DNA of 64,000 bases from Cenococcum geophilum 1.58. Taxonomy: Eukaryota > Ascomycota > Dothideomycetes > Gloniales > Gloniaceae. Shown here piece after piece: positions 24,746 through 38,099 of the stretch. Numbering within the stretch: position 1 is the stretch's first letter; each line of letters opens with the position of its first letter. The DNA lies in NCBI GenBank assembly GCA_001692895.1, contig KV748178.1:2776536-2840535 (forward strand). Reading direction: 5' to 3'. The notes under the pieces were generated by a model. That model was given only the letters and a program-made list of their open reading frames with translations. It did not search any database and had not been told where the DNA came from. A program made the position numbers and the translations under genes.

Positions 24746-25390
24746 ATATCCGTCTAATTAATTTAGTTAATATTATTGCTTATTATACCTAAAGCAATTT
24801 CTTCTTCCTTAACTGCTTGTCGTGCTCGCACTATTACTGCAATATTATCTCTTAGTGAGATTATACCATCTCCGTGTTCTCGCTGTTTAAAAGAGGGATT
24901 AGTTTATATTGCGTTAGCGAACCCATCTTCGCAATAACCGTCCTCTTACTTAAAGTATACTAAAGCGAATATTCGTTCGTCCTATAACGTTTACTCTACT
25001 TCTAATACTAAATATACGCGATCTATTACCCTTAATAGTTGTCTAGTTCCCTAATTAATTTGTCTTAGGGTTTTATATTTAATCTACTGCTGCGCAGCTA
25101 GATAATAAACTATCTATTACTTTTACTAAATTGCGCCAATCTTAGGACGCTAAATAGGAGGCTGCCAATGCTCAGCAACGGGCTCTTAAGTCTCGTTTGG
25201 CGGCGTCCACTCAACTAATCCGTCTTAAAAAGGTGCGTAAGAAGGTTTATTCTAAGGAATAGAAACTTATAGAATAAGGTTTATAGGAACTGGGTAATAA
25301 AAGAACGGATTCTCCTCTAATAGAGAAGGAAATAGATCCGAGTAGCTCGGCAACTGCTCTTCTTAGGTCCCCCTTAGGTAACTTATTCTT
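24746..25390 (+). pseudogene. accessory antisense frame of Gypsy-B (cysteine-cluster protein)
   Basis: This is the counterpart of the frames in Gypsy-A and Gypsy-D. The start codon, read from Gypsy-D, is changed from ATG to ATA at 24746. In that frame PSPCSRCLKEGLVYIA begins at about 24866, giving CxxC-x6-(C to Y). A second cluster follows with all three Cys changed to Tyr (SYLKYTKANIRSSY). A glutamine/alanine-rich region leads into a basic segment (TQLIRLKKVRKKVYSKE), and then a short acidic and serine-rich tail near 25330-25390. It overlaps or abuts the 3' end of pol tail to tail. Its function is unknown. Confidence 0.65.
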
Positions 25391-28300
25391 TAGTAATCCT
25401 TTTTTATTAATGCTGCCTAACCTAATCTCTTCTAATACTCCTGTACCTTTCCTATAGCGTTTTTTAAATTCTCTAGTGGCTCCTAGGTAGTTTTAGTGTA
25501 GCCTATCCACTTAACCTTATACTACGTTTTATTGTTAATATCCTTATAATTAACAATCTTTAAAACTTGCCATTTGTCTTCTTCTTATCCTCTATACGTG
25601 TCTGCTTTATAGACCGGTGGCTTAATATTCCTATATACTAGCTCTAGCATTATAATATGCTATATAGGGTAGATCTTTATTTTAGCTGGTAGGTTTAACT
25701 TAAACGTAACCAATAAAATCCTCTACGTAATTTTAAAAGGTCCTAGTCTGACGTAGTCTAACTTCTTACTTAGTCGTCAACTCTTGAAATTTTTGTGTAG
25801 TAGCTACACTTTATCTCCCTCCTTAAGATCTAGTCCCTTAGATCTCTTAGCATTATAGTACTTTTTTATTCTTTCTTATACTTTCTTTACTAATTCCATA
25901 AGGTCTGCATAAAGATTTATTAACGTCTTTATTCTTTCTTTAGCTATACTACTCGTTTTCTTCGCTTGCTATAGTAATAACAATATTCTTAGCTTATATC
26001 CGTAATTTGCCTTAAATAGTAATATGCCTATTCCTTCTTAAGGTATTATATTATATATAAACTATATAACTGGTAATAGCAATACCTAATTATTCTATGC
26101 ATAATTAACGTAATGCCTTAAATACTATTCTAGTGTCTGATTTAATCTTTCCGTTTAACCGTCTATTTATAAATAATATACGGTAGAAGTTGCTGCTTAA
26201 ACTCCTTACTCTGCTAAGAACACTTCCTAGAATACTACTACGAATCTTAGATCTCTATCCAATATAATCTTACTTAGTGCTCTATGTCTTATAAACACTT
26301 CTTTTACGTAAATTCTAGCAACATTTTCCGCTAAGATTTCTTCTATACATGCTATAAAGTATCCCCACTTTATAAGCTTATCCACTATNACTAAGATCGC
26401 GTTATAATCTTATCCGGTAATAGGGTCTTTTAATTTTAGTAACTTAATAATAAAGTCCTATAATATAACCTCCTATAGTCTCTCTGGTATTTTAACAGGT
26501 TATAGCCCTCTATATAGCTTATGCCTCGTTAGTTTATTCCTTTAGCAATCTAGATATTCCTTTATAACTTTTCTAGCTATCCTCTAGATTCCGTTAATAA
26601 TATACTCCTTTTAGAGTCTTAACACTAAGCTTATAGCTCTATTATATCCTTAAGTTAGTCCCTTATAAAAGTCTTCTATAAACTATTCTACTATGCTTCT
26701 TAGGATATACTTCGCTTCTTAATTTTCGTATATATCCGTCTGTAGATCTTCTAGCTATACTTCTAGAATTCTTTATACCTAAAAGCTTTCTAGTATCTTA
26801 TAAACTTTCTCTAGTTTATTATCTTCTCGAGTTACTATAATTTTTAGATAATTATACCTAATTAATCCGTCTATATCTTTTCGCAATAAAGCCCCTAATG
26901 GCTTTTCCTTATTTTATAGTTTAGCTTTACGGCTTAGAGCATCTGCCCGCGTATTATCTGTACCTTTAGTATACTAAATCTCAAAATAGTATTCCGCAAG
27001 CATCTCTGCCCATCTAACCTATCTTTAGTTAAGTTCCTTTATTATTAGGAATCCTATTAGGTTCTTATAATCCGTCTTAACTATAAATAGTTTCTCTATA
27101 CCTTATAAGAATGCTCTCTATTTCTTTAATGCTGTAACTATACCTAACAACTCCTTATTATAGATGTTATAGTTTAACTCTAGTAGTGTTATCTTCCAAC
27201 TATAGTATGCCACTAGGTGCCATCTATCTTAATGCCTTTATATAAAGTATACCCCTAATATATAGTCTAATGCATCTATCTCTACAACCATCTCTAGTCC
27301 TAGTTAATAGATCTTAAAAACTGGCTCCTGGGTAAACAATTCCTTAGTTTTCTTAAAGAGTTCTCTTTACTCCTCTCCCTATACCTATAGTTCTTCTTTC
27401 TTTATTAACCGCGTAAATGGCTTAATGTCCTTTAACTACTGCGCTATAAACCTTCTGCAGTAATTGCAAAACCCTAGGAACAATTTCAACTATATAACAT
27501 TCTCTGGTTCCTACTAATTCACTATAGCCTCAATCTTCTTTAGATCTATACTAAGTTGGCCTAGTTTAATAATAAATCTAACAAAATCGGTCTTCTTAGT
27601 AAAGAACTCGCATTTCTCAATTACTACTAGCATCTGTTCTTCTTATAGTCTCTTTAAGACCCATTTAACGTGTTCCCCATATTCTTCCTTAGTTATTAAG
27701 TAGATAATAATATTATTAAGATATGCTATAATAAATTCGTCCAAGTATTCTCCTAATACATTGTTAATACGCTTCTAGAACATTGCTAGTACGTTTATAA
27801 GCCCAAATTGCATAACTAATAGTTTGTATAGTCCTTCCTTTAACCTAAAGGCTGCCTTTTATTCGTTGCCTTCCTTAATCCTAATCTAATAGTACGCCCA
27901 TCTCAGATCTATCTTTATAAAGATTTACGCATTGCCTATCCTATCTTAGATTTCGCTAATTAAGGGTAAAGGATACCTATCCTTTCTGGTAATGCTATTT
28001 AACTATCTATAGTCAATACACAGCCTTAGTTTACTATTTTTCTTTAGTACAAATAGTACTAGATAACCCGCTAATAACTGCGATGGTTTAATATATCCCT
28101 TTTATAGATTTTCTTAGATAAACTCTTTTAACGCTCTACCTTCTTCTTCAATAAGCTTATAAATTAGAAAGAACTTTAGACTTATTCCTGGTTTTAACTT
28201 TATCTTATAGTCCCATGCTATATATTCTAACAGCTTTTTACTTTCCAGTAACTATAGTTTCTTGCCGTACTTGTGGTATCTCTTTAGTATATAACTTAGT

Positions 28301-31300
28301 CCTTTTTCTATTTCTTTATAGGTTGCTCCTACTTAGTACCATACTAACTTGGCTTATTATCACATCTTACAGCGTTAAGTATCTTTAATATCGACCTGAC
28401 CTATAATCCAATCAATCCTTAAATTATACTCCTGTAACTAAGGCATGCCTAATACTGCCTCATCCTATCCTAATAGTAGGATATCAAAAGACATCTTAAT
28501 TTATCTTCCTTTAATAGTTATCTAAATAGGTCCTATTTNAAGATTNATAATCCCTCCTCNNTAGGTTATTGGATCTNCTAAAATNATNACTAATANGTAA
28601 NGTTACTCCTTTTATCTATAAGGTAGTCCCATTCTCTTAACTGCTGCTAGTGAAATATAGTTTCGCGTTGCTCTACTATCTATTAGCGCTTTAAACTGCT
28701 AATCTTACCACTTAATTCGTAAATTTAGGTATCGTCCTTAAATTCCTTTAAGGGTCTAAGGCTCTACTACTAGCTCCCTTTAGTCCCGTAGGCCTCTACT
28801 TTTCCCAACTATTAGCTGCTTAATCCTAGTGTATTTAGCTTACTCTTTAGCCAATACCTAGTTCGCTTTTTATCTTTAATATACTATAGACACATATTTT
28901 CTAGGCATTCCCACCACTATTGTCCGTCTAAGTATTCTTCTGTAAGGAATCTTCCTAGTTAAAGTACTAAACTTCCTTCCTCTTAAACCTCTGCTAGATG
29001 CTATCTATATATATATTTAGCATTTCTATACTATTATTTGTCCGTTATCTAGTATATCCTTATAGGGTATTTCCGATTCTTTTCCTTTGGATTTTTATAC
29101 ATTTCGTATATATCGTCTATATACGCAATCCATAATAATATATAGTGTGCTAGGTGCTTTAGGTTAACTCTTGGCTTATCTTTATCCCTAAGTTTAAACC
29201 TTTATTATATTAATCTGAACGTTATAACTTTATTCGCAGGTACTAAGATACGTTTCTCACTTCTCTAGTCCTCTAAACGTTCCTCTAGATCCTTTAATGT
29301 TATAATTAAGGCTCCTTTAATATGCGTTATAGCCTTCTCTATAATTAGGTGGTCCTAGATAACTTTTTCATCCAACTATATATAGAAATCTTCCCACTCG
29401 TTATTATGCCTTTGCCTATACCACTTTTAGTATAGCTACTAGAGTATATACGGTCTGTCTATAAGGAAGTATCTTCTTATTACTGCATCGTAATAGCCCT
29501 TTATGTGTCGTTCTTCGAACCTAGTTAAAATCCCTAGATCCTCTTTATTTTCCAGTTCGGTAAGCCACTTAGCTCTTAGTATGCCTGCTCTCAGCCTATT
29601 AGTGATTCTTTATACTAGTGCTCTATCCTTTATACGTCCCAATATGCTAGATCTCTTGTCTAGTTTCTATTCTTGCTATGCGATAATTCTTTATCTAAAC
29701 TCTTTTATGGTTTCTTTTGGTTTACGCCTTATGCTTTAATCCTTAAAGTTATCTTGCTTCTTAATCCTAGTATTAACTTTTTAATCTTTAGGCTAAATAC
29801 TGTGTTCCCCTAGTAAGTCTTCTAGGTCTATATATCTATCTCCTAGTCTAATTGCTATTTATGCTACAGATTCTCTAATCTATAAAGAAGCTCCTTACCT
29901 CTTATCTATAGGTGTCCTAATTCGTACTCTAAATTCTTAACCCCTTAGATTACTTAATCTTAAGCTTGCTTCTAACTTAAGCTTAGCTCCTACCTTAGTC
30001 TAACTAGGCTTACTTAGTGTTCTCATCTCGTCTTAAGAGTCTTAAATCTCACTTATCTCGTCTTAAGAATCTTATATCGGTGGGAACTTCCGTCCCGAGC
30101 TTATTTATATATCTTTAAACTGAGCTACTGCTCTACTCCATCGGTTATCGTCCGTTGTAGGTCCTTGAGCTTGCCTTATCTCGTCTTAAAAATCTTAGTC
30201 GTCTCTTATCTTGTCTTAAGAATCTTAAGCCTTTAGCCTTTTACCTTTATTAAGTGCCGAAGTGGTTTGCTATTCTACTTCTCTTGCGTCTTATAAAGCG
30301 ATAGACATCGTGTCTAGTGGGGTCTCGATCCCTACTAATATTCCCTATTCTATAGTGGAATTATCCTCTGCCTCTAGTATAATATCTTTAAGGTTTACTC
30401 GCTCCTAGTAAGCGGCCCTTATTGCCTTATTATTACGGAATATTTCACCTATGTTAAATTTATCATCCTTAATGTCCGATCTACGAACTAGTTTATTAGT
30501 TCCTCTATATCCTATAGGTACTAGCTCTTATAGCCAATAGCTTACGCCGTACTTAGCGTCCTTATAAATTCGGCATATATTATTATAACAAAACGCAAAA
30601 CTTTTGATTAAACATTCCTTTGTTCCTTGTAGCATATTATTATCCCTCTATACATATATGTCGTCTGCTAGTCTCGTGCCCTTTACTATATAGTAACTCT
30701 ATCCACTTCTATAGTCTCTAACGTAATAACCCTATTTTCCGCAATTTATATAAGCTCCTTTTTTAAACTATTTCTCTTGCTATAGAGTCCGCCTAAATGT
30801 CTTCTACTATTAAGATCCCTAATTCGGCCTCTGCTCCTTAAACCTTTAATTACTTAATCCTTATCCTCTGGGTTTCTATGGTTTGCTCCATCTCTTATAG
30901 GCTTCTTTAGTACTACTTAGGTCCATTAGCTCTGCGCCATACTATATTTTCTGACTTGGCTTTTATTATTACGTACTCTGCGCCTTATATAACTATAGAA
31001 CTCTATCCTAACCTCTCTTAGCCTGTTCCCTTTAGAAGATCCTATTATTAATCTTAATCACTTAATCTATTAATTCCCTTAGGGTGTCCATATCTTCTAT
31101 TAGGATAATTACGTCCTAGACTTTTGCCTTAAGTCCCTGTTTATACTATGCCATAAGCGCCCTATTATTCCACTCTACTTATATTGCTAGTGTCTAGAAC
31201 TGTATTATATACTTAATTACTGAAGTTTGTTGTACGAGGTTCTAGAGTTTTCTTTCCGCTATAGTTATTTCTTCTAGGTCTCTAAACATCTGCGTAAGTT

Positions 31301-31754
31301 ATTCTGCGAATTCTTCCTAACTTAAGAACATAAATCGCACATCTTGGTTAGTGGTCGTTATTCTATTTGCCTATATCTCTATAAGGTAAAGTTTAAACCA
31401 CTTAAGTGCTTTTCCTAATAAGAATAGTCCTGCGTAGGCTATCCGATCTATAGGTATAGGTAACTTTACTCCCTCTTATAAGACCTTAAAGTACATCTGC
31501 GTAAGAAATCCTTTAAGCTTTAACCTCTCTCCTATAAATCTCTTAATTAATAGTAGCTTAATCTTTGCTGCTCCTATCCCATTAAGTCTTTCTTCCAACA
31601 CTACATTATTAGCTATTAGCTAGTTGACTATTTCCTATAGCTGTCCGACCGTCATAGGTTGCTATAAGTTAGTATCTGCTATACTGGTATTACCTTCTGT
31701 CCTTAAAGTAGTTGCTGCCGTTAATAGCGTTATGGTGGCTGCTTTTGGTGGCAT
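25391..31754 (-). pseudogene. Gypsy-B gag-pol
   Basis: Gag starts at the ATG complementary to 31752-31754 (MPPKA). A CCHC-type zinc knuckle lies near 30718-30760 (NCGK is readable, with other Cys lost). The reverse transcriptase active site at 27712-27723 reads YLNN where YLDD is expected. The order protease, reverse transcriptase, RNase H, integrase and chromodomain is inferred by alignment with Gypsy-D. Many TAA and TAG codons interrupt it. The 3' end overlaps the antisense accessory frame. Confidence 0.85.
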
Positions 31755-31799
31755 ATTATTTAACTTCTTATATTAATACTATAACCGTAGTAGTAATTG

Positions 31800-32225
31800 T
31801 GTAACGGAACCTTATAGCAAGAACTATAATAGGCTCGTTATTGGGCTAGGTGTGTAGAAAATGCAAGTATAAAAGTCAACAACGTAATAATAACTGGTGG
31901 AGTGGTTACCTAACAGATTAACTCTAATTGTATTCTGAGAATCACTATAAGGAAGGAACTATCTAGGTAGGGACTAAGGGTCCTTAAATACACAACCGTA
32001 CTTCTATAAAATCCTTCTTATACGTAATATACGTGTGCTCTATTTACTCTGTTATAGATTATATAGATTACACAGATTATATAGATTATATTATGTGACC
32101 TTAGTTACCATTCCTCGTTATATAGTTCTATTGGCTCTATCCTAAACCGTGCCTGTATTAACTAACTAGCTTCTTCCGTCTCTTTTCTAAGTAGTCGTAA
32201 CATTGTACTTAAAGCGTCCGTAACA
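31800..32225 (-). repeat. Gypsy-B 5' LTR (426 bp)
   Basis: It begins TGTAACGGAACC and ends GCGTCCGTAACA. The same 426-bp length and the same subfamily features as 24251-24676 pair these two LTRs. AATTT follows at 32226. Confidence 0.93.
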
Positions 32226-33531
32226 AATTTAGCTTATAGAGTTAATCTTATTCTTCGTCTAACTCTTTAGTTTCTTTAAGTCCTTTTAACTCTAGCTCTT
32301 ATAGCTAATAGCTTGCACTATACTTAGCGTCTTTATAAATTTGGTATGCGTTATTATAATAAAACGTAAAACTTTTAATTAAACCTTCCTTTGTTCCTTA
32401 TAGCACACTATTATCCCTTTATATATCTGTGTTATATACTACTAGTCTAGTTCCCTTTACTATATAATAACTTTAACTACTTCTATAGTCTCTGGCGAAA
32501 TAACCCTATTTTCCGCAATTTATATAAGCTCCTTCTTTAAACTATTGCTTTTGTTATAGAGTCCGCTTAAACGTCTTCTATTACTAAGATCCTTAGTTTA
32601 GCCTATGCTCCTTAGTCCTATAATTACTTAATCCTTAACCTCTAGGTTTCTATGGTTTCTTACTCCATCTTTTATAGGTTTCTTTAGTACTACTTAGGTC
32701 TATTAGCTCTACGCCATACCATATTTTCTAATTTAGCTTAGGTTATTGCGTACTCTGCGTCTTATATAACTATAGAACTCTATCCTAGCCTTTCTTAGCC
32801 TGTTCCCTTTAGTAGATCCTATTATTAATCTTTATCGCTTAATCTATTAGTTTCCTTAGGGTATCCGCATCTTCTATTAGAATAATTACGTTCTAGACTT
32901 TAGCCTTAAGTCCCTGTTTATACTGTGCTATAAGCGCCTTATTATTCCACTTAACTTATATAGCTAGCGTTTAGAACTACATTGTATACTTAATTGCTAA
33001 GGTTCGTTACGTAATGTTTTGGAGTTTTCTTTCTGCTATAGTTGTTGCCTTCGGATCTTTAAACATTTATATAAGTCGCTCTATAAATCCATTCTAGCTT
33101 AAAAACATAAACCGTACTTCTTAGTTTGTTATTATTATTCCGTTTACTTATATCTTTATAAGGTAAGGCTTAAACCATTTAAGTGCTCTTTCTAATAAGA
33201 ACAATCCTGCGTATGCTACTTAATCTATAGTTATTGCTAGCTTTGCTCCCTCTTATGCAACCTTAAAGTGTATTTGTGTAAGGAATCCTTTAAGCTTTAA
33301 TCTCTCCCCTAAGAATCTTTTAATCGATAGTAACTTAACCTTTACTACTCCTATCCCATTAATCCTATTTTTAAGTGCCGTATTATCTCCCATTAACTAA
33401 TTAACTATTACTTGTAACTATCCTACTGTTATAGGTTATTATAAGTCAGTATCTACTATACTAGTATCGTTACCTAATCTTAACATAGTTGCCGCCGTTA
33501 ATGGCGTTATAGTGGCTGCTTTTAGTAGTAT
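32226..33531 (-). pseudogene. Gypsy-A gag (5' part, right of Gypsy-B)
   Basis: This is the N-terminal part of Gypsy-A gag, read leftward. By alignment with Gypsy-B and Gypsy-D the start codon lies at complement 33529-33531, where ATG has become ATA. A zinc-knuckle remnant lies near 32488-32530 (NCGK is readable on the minus strand). The frame continues on the far side of Gypsy-B at 24250 and below. The first five bases (32226-32230) are the second copy of the Gypsy-B target site. Stops are of RIP type. Confidence 0.82.
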
Positions 33532-33811
33532 ATTGTTTGACTTATTAAAACCGTAACTGTAGTAGTGATTATATAACGGAGCCTTATAGTAGGAACTATA
33601 GTGGACTTATTAATAGGCTAGGTATATAGGTATTGCAAGTAAGTTAATAACGTAATAATAACTAGTGGAGTAGTTGCCTAATAGATTAACTCTAATTATA
33701 TTTTAAGAATTACTACGAGGAAGGAACTATCTAGGTAGGGACTAAGGGTCCTTAAATACACAACCGTACTCCTAAGAAAGTTATTACTCTGTCTACTCTA
33801 TCTACTCTATT

Positions 33812-33823
33812 CGCTCTGTTATA
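33812..33823. repeat. LINE target-site duplication, left copy
   Basis: CGCTCTGTTATA is repeated at 39335-39346. The intact LTR at 16088-16508 has a single related site (CGCTCTATTATAG), confirming the insertion point. Confidence 0.88.
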
Positions 33824-34269
33824 ATAATAATAAAGTTTATTCCGCTCGGAGGCACTAAGCCTAAAGGGCACTAGTACTATATTACATAATTACGCTTCCT
33901 TTAGTCTTGCTATATTCTCGTATAAGCCCGTATATATACCTTATTTAGTATTCCCTAGTATTACTTATACCTTATTCTACGAGATCTCGTAGGTGGTTAA
34001 TAGCAGGTAGTCTTGGGGGGGGGGTGTTCCTCTAAGTATTTAGTGTCCTATCTTTGGCGATTGAAGTAAGATCTGCTAGTGGCACAAGGGTATATAGTAT
34101 AGGTTGGTTAAAGCGTAAAGGGGGGGAGGGGGGGGAGTTTCTGATTGTGGTGGACGGGTTATTAATCCGATTCTGCCTTAAGTCGTCTAGTAGCTATTAT
34201 ATATTTTACTATTGCTCGGACCGCGTCTATATTTGGTGTCTACTGTCTAGGGTTAGTTAGCGCCTTCCC

Positions 34270-37200
34270 CCTAAGATAGAAGGATAAGCTGCCTCTTCTT
34301 ATATCTGTTTGCTATAGCATTTACTCTTAATATACTGTCTATTTTATACACCTAAAGAGGAAGTATTTAACTGTTTCTCTTGCCTGACCGTAATTATATT
34401 AATCTAATTTTGCCGCCCTAATACGGTGCAGATACCTATTAAGTCGTATTATTTCTGTCTATAACTAGACTAATATATTTACCTCTCTTCGCTTAAGGGA
34501 GTTATATAGCCTACGGATATGTTTACTTAGTAGTGCTGTGTCTATTTTTCTTAAGTACCTTTCTACTCCTTTTGGCAGTGTTTTCCTACCCCACTATTTT
34601 GTTCTTACGGTGTTTATTATTGTAGCCTTAGCCTAGTATTATTATCCTCGCGGTAGGCGTCCTTATATAGTAGCTCGTCATGCTACTATTTTTACCTTCT
34701 TACCTAGTTTGAACTCCCCTTATAGGACCTATGTAATAAGAAAGCAGTTACTTCTTTACCTTAGCGTACGGGCTATGTTATAGATCTATGTAATACTTAT
34801 TTGGCCGGACTATTACTTAGGTTGGCTAAGCGCTAGTAGTACTGCTCAATTACTGGTGAATATAGTAATCTATCTCCCCTATAGATCCGGTAGTAAGCAT
34901 CTTATTACCATTAATATTACTACCAGTTTAGCCGTGTATAGGTTCTATTCTGCTCTTAGTCCTAATGTAATTAAGTATATAACCGCTTCCCTATTGTTAA
35001 GGGTGTTACAGATAACACCTCCTATCCCTACTATACCTCTCCTCTTAGACGAGCTCGTTGCGATCTATATCCCTTAGGTGGAGTTAGCTGTTTTAGTTAC
35101 CTTATCTTTATCTGGGTTAATGCTTATAGGCAGTTAGTCCTCCCATAGTGGTACTATATAGGGTTATATAACCTCCATCTTGTCTGTTAGTGTATATTAG
35201 TATATATAGGCTATCTTCTATAGTAGGGACGTGAACCTCTAAAGCACCTTAGTGCGAAGCCTTAATAATAGGTTTATTTTATGTAGTATACGGAAGTCAA
35301 CCTATAGCTTTATGGCCCTCTCTAAGTGCCGCTCGCGTACTAACCATATACTTGCTTCGGCCTCCCTAATAACTATAGCTACTGTGCGGAAAGTTCCTAT
35401 AATTGCCTGCGCTCTAATTCTTTATACCTTATTTATTACGGCTAACGCGGAACCCCTATAGGCGTACATCCAAATATTTAAGGCGTAGTCTACTACCGGC
35501 GCTACTATTGCCCCAAATAGTTGTCTTGTGGTTAAAGGGGATACCATCTAAAGTCTCTTTAGTGCTATTACTGCAATAAGGCCCTTAGTGGCTGCTTTTA
35601 CAATATATTGCTTATACCGAAGCTCCGCATCTATAACTACCCCTAGAATCTTAGCTGTATACCCTAGTATAACTGTTTTTCCCTTAATTATAAACGGGGT
35701 AGTATTGGTCCGCTCCGCGTTTCTTATAAAGTGTACTAATATAGTCTTTTTACCTTTAAACGTTACGCCACTTCATTTCTTCTAGTTTATTACTCTATTA
35801 ATAATAGCCTAAATGCCTTCGCGGTTTGCTACTACTAATAGTTTTATAACCTATACATTATAGTCGTCTATAAATGCCATTAAGCCTCTATTTATATTAA
35901 GCCGGTGCTAAATTAGGTCGGCGTTAAAAAAGAGAAATAGTATTAGTAAGAGCGGCGATCCTTACGGTAGTCCTGCTTGTAGTAACTATTACTAGTTAAA
36001 GGTATGGCCGTTAACCAAGATAGTCGCCGTCCGATTAGAGCAGAATGTATTAATCTACTATGCTAGTACTGGCGGTATGCCTCTTACTATAAGCCTTTAT
36101 AATAGCCTCTCTTTATATACTCTATTATATACACCCTTTATATTAAAGCTAATAAGGCTAAGTACCTTCTTAGACCTCTACGCGTTGTAAATATATTCTT
36201 GTAGTAGTAGCAGCGCCTGTTTAGTAGAGCGCTTCTTCCTTACCCTAAAGTAATTTATAGGTAGTAGACCGAAGGTCTCTACCGCGTACGATATTCTCTT
36301 AGCGACTACGGACTCTAGTACCTTACCTAGCGTAGATAGTAGGGAGATAGGCCTCTATGCCCTTGCCTTTATATAGTCTCCTTTATTCGGCTTCTTAAGT
36401 AGTATAATCTTAGCATTTCTCTATTAGTTAGGAAGGTCGCCTTTATCTAGTAAGGTCTAAAAGAGGAGTAGGACCCTATCTTTTATTACCAGCTATATCT
36501 ACCTCTATATTATTACTAGTAGTCCGTTATCCCCTAACACTTTCTATAGCTTTGTCGTAAACATCTTCCATTCCACCTCTTCCATTATAAGACGTGGTAT
36601 TGGTGTTGGCGTTTATTAAGGCCGTAGGCCCTTATCCTCTATTCCTGTTGGCAGCGGGGAAAATAATATAGTTAACAGCTCTACTGCTTACTTATCTTTA
36701 CCTTCTGTAGTAAATCTATCCGCCCTTACTAATAGTGGTATCTTATTAAACGCTAAGTTGCCACTTAGGTTAAGGTATTTTACTACTTACTAAATGTTTA
36801 TATTATTAGCCAGGAAGTCGTTCCAATATATCCTTTTCTGTTTCCGTATTGCATTATAGTATTCCTTTAAGGCCTCCTTTACTTATTACTTTAGTTCTAG
36901 TAATATCTAGACCGCTTAGCGTTGGTTCTTTGCCCGGTTCCTCTAGTAAGTATATACCTAGTGGAGCTTTATAAGGTCTGTTGTCTACTATCTTTTTATA
37001 TATAGTGACGGTCTAGCTTTTAGAGTTAATGCGTGGACTGCCTTTAGCACTACATCTATAAGCCAGTCTGTTTACTACTATACTCTACCGCCCACTAAAA
37101 TAATATAGAGGGCGGTGGTGACCCTATTCCTAATTTTGTTCTATAGTGCGTTTTTAAAGAGCATTCTCTATTTTATAGCGTGTTTAGGGACCGTAATGTT

Positions 37201-38030
37201 AAATGCCGTCTTAATTACCCTATAATTAGATCCGTGTTCTGTCCTATATACTATACACTTTACTATTATAGATGCTAGTTCGTCTAATACTAGGATTAGG
37301 TTAATCGTTATCTTATAATTACTATTTTGCTATATTTTTATACCCCTAGGCAGTAGGCTATATAGGGAGTGATCTACTATAAGATTAATAATTAGGTTAG
37401 CTTCTCCCTATCTCGCCTATAATATGTTATTTCCTCCCTATAGCTAATTATGCCGATTAAAATCTCCTACGAGTATTATATCGGTTTATATACCTATCTT
37501 ATTTTATATTTCCTGGATTAGTTAGTATAGTTTGCCGGTTATATCCTATAGTACCTTTATGTTCTTTCCCTTAACGTATACTAACACTACTAGTACTAAT
37601 TAGTTAGGAAGGCGCAGCACCGCCGTAGTAAGGTTTGCCAATTATACTAGCACCTGTACGGCCTTAATGTCTTTTTAAACCTATAGCATACTCCGTACTA
37701 CCCACCTCTCTTTACACTAGACCATGGGTATTACCTTAGTCTAATTTAAGTGTCCTATAGGGATTGTTACGACTATATCGTCCGTTTTCCATACGTATGG
37801 CTCTGATATCGCTAACACTCTAAAGTCTTTTAGTTGTTTATCGTTTATTAGGCTCTACTATACCGTACTCTGCTTTTAGACATTTAGTTAAAGTATCTAA
37901 AGTGTCTTATGTATAGCGAGTAGGATAAAGCACTTAATAGTTTTTACTAAACGATTTATGTGGTCCTCCGTATGGTATACACTTTAGGATCTATCCTTAG
38001 TAGTTATTGTGATAATATCCTTCTTAAGCG
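34270..38030 (-). pseudogene. LINE ORF2: endonuclease and reverse transcriptase
   Basis: Read leftward, the endonuclease domain begins near 37990 with FRVLAISEPYVWKTDDIVV, and its catalytic motif GDFNRHN is encoded at about 37447-37475. The reverse transcriptase motif QAGLP(stop)GSPLS lies at about 35950-35979, the stop being a TAA in place of a glutamine codon. The active-site motif AFIDDYNV is at about 35852-35878, with both aspartates preserved. The C-terminal part towards 34270 is too damaged to say whether an RNase H domain was present. Stops seen are TAA and TAG. Several short plus-strand open frames at 34054-35785 are antisense to it and not genes. Confidence 0.85.
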
Positions 38031-38099
38031 CATCTAGTATATACTTGCGGTCTTGTATATATAAATGCTTTGTGTCCTAGTGTCTAACACTAGTAGTAT

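Larger units (their letters stand above)
24251..32225 (-). mobile_element. Gypsy-B: complete Ty3/Gypsy retrotransposon nested in Gypsy-A
   Basis: Gypsy-B has LTRs 24251-24676 and 31800-32225 (426 bp each) that share features absent from Gypsy-A and -D LTRs (AAATGCAAGTAnAAAAGTCAAC near position 50). The order on the minus strand is 5' LTR, gag from 31754, pol, an antisense accessory frame, a polypurine tract whose complement is CCATCTCCCTCCTCT at 24677, and the 3' LTR. The TSD is AATTT. It belongs to a sister subfamily of A and D. Isolated N bases occur at 26389 and 28539-28601. All frames contain RIP-type stops. Confidence 0.92.

Noticed and set aside
33820-33835. Simple ATA microsatellite
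   Set aside because: It is the 3' tail of the LINE next to its target-site duplication.
34054-35785. Several 65-73 codon plus-strand frames
   Set aside because: They are antisense to LINE ORF2 and have no motifs.
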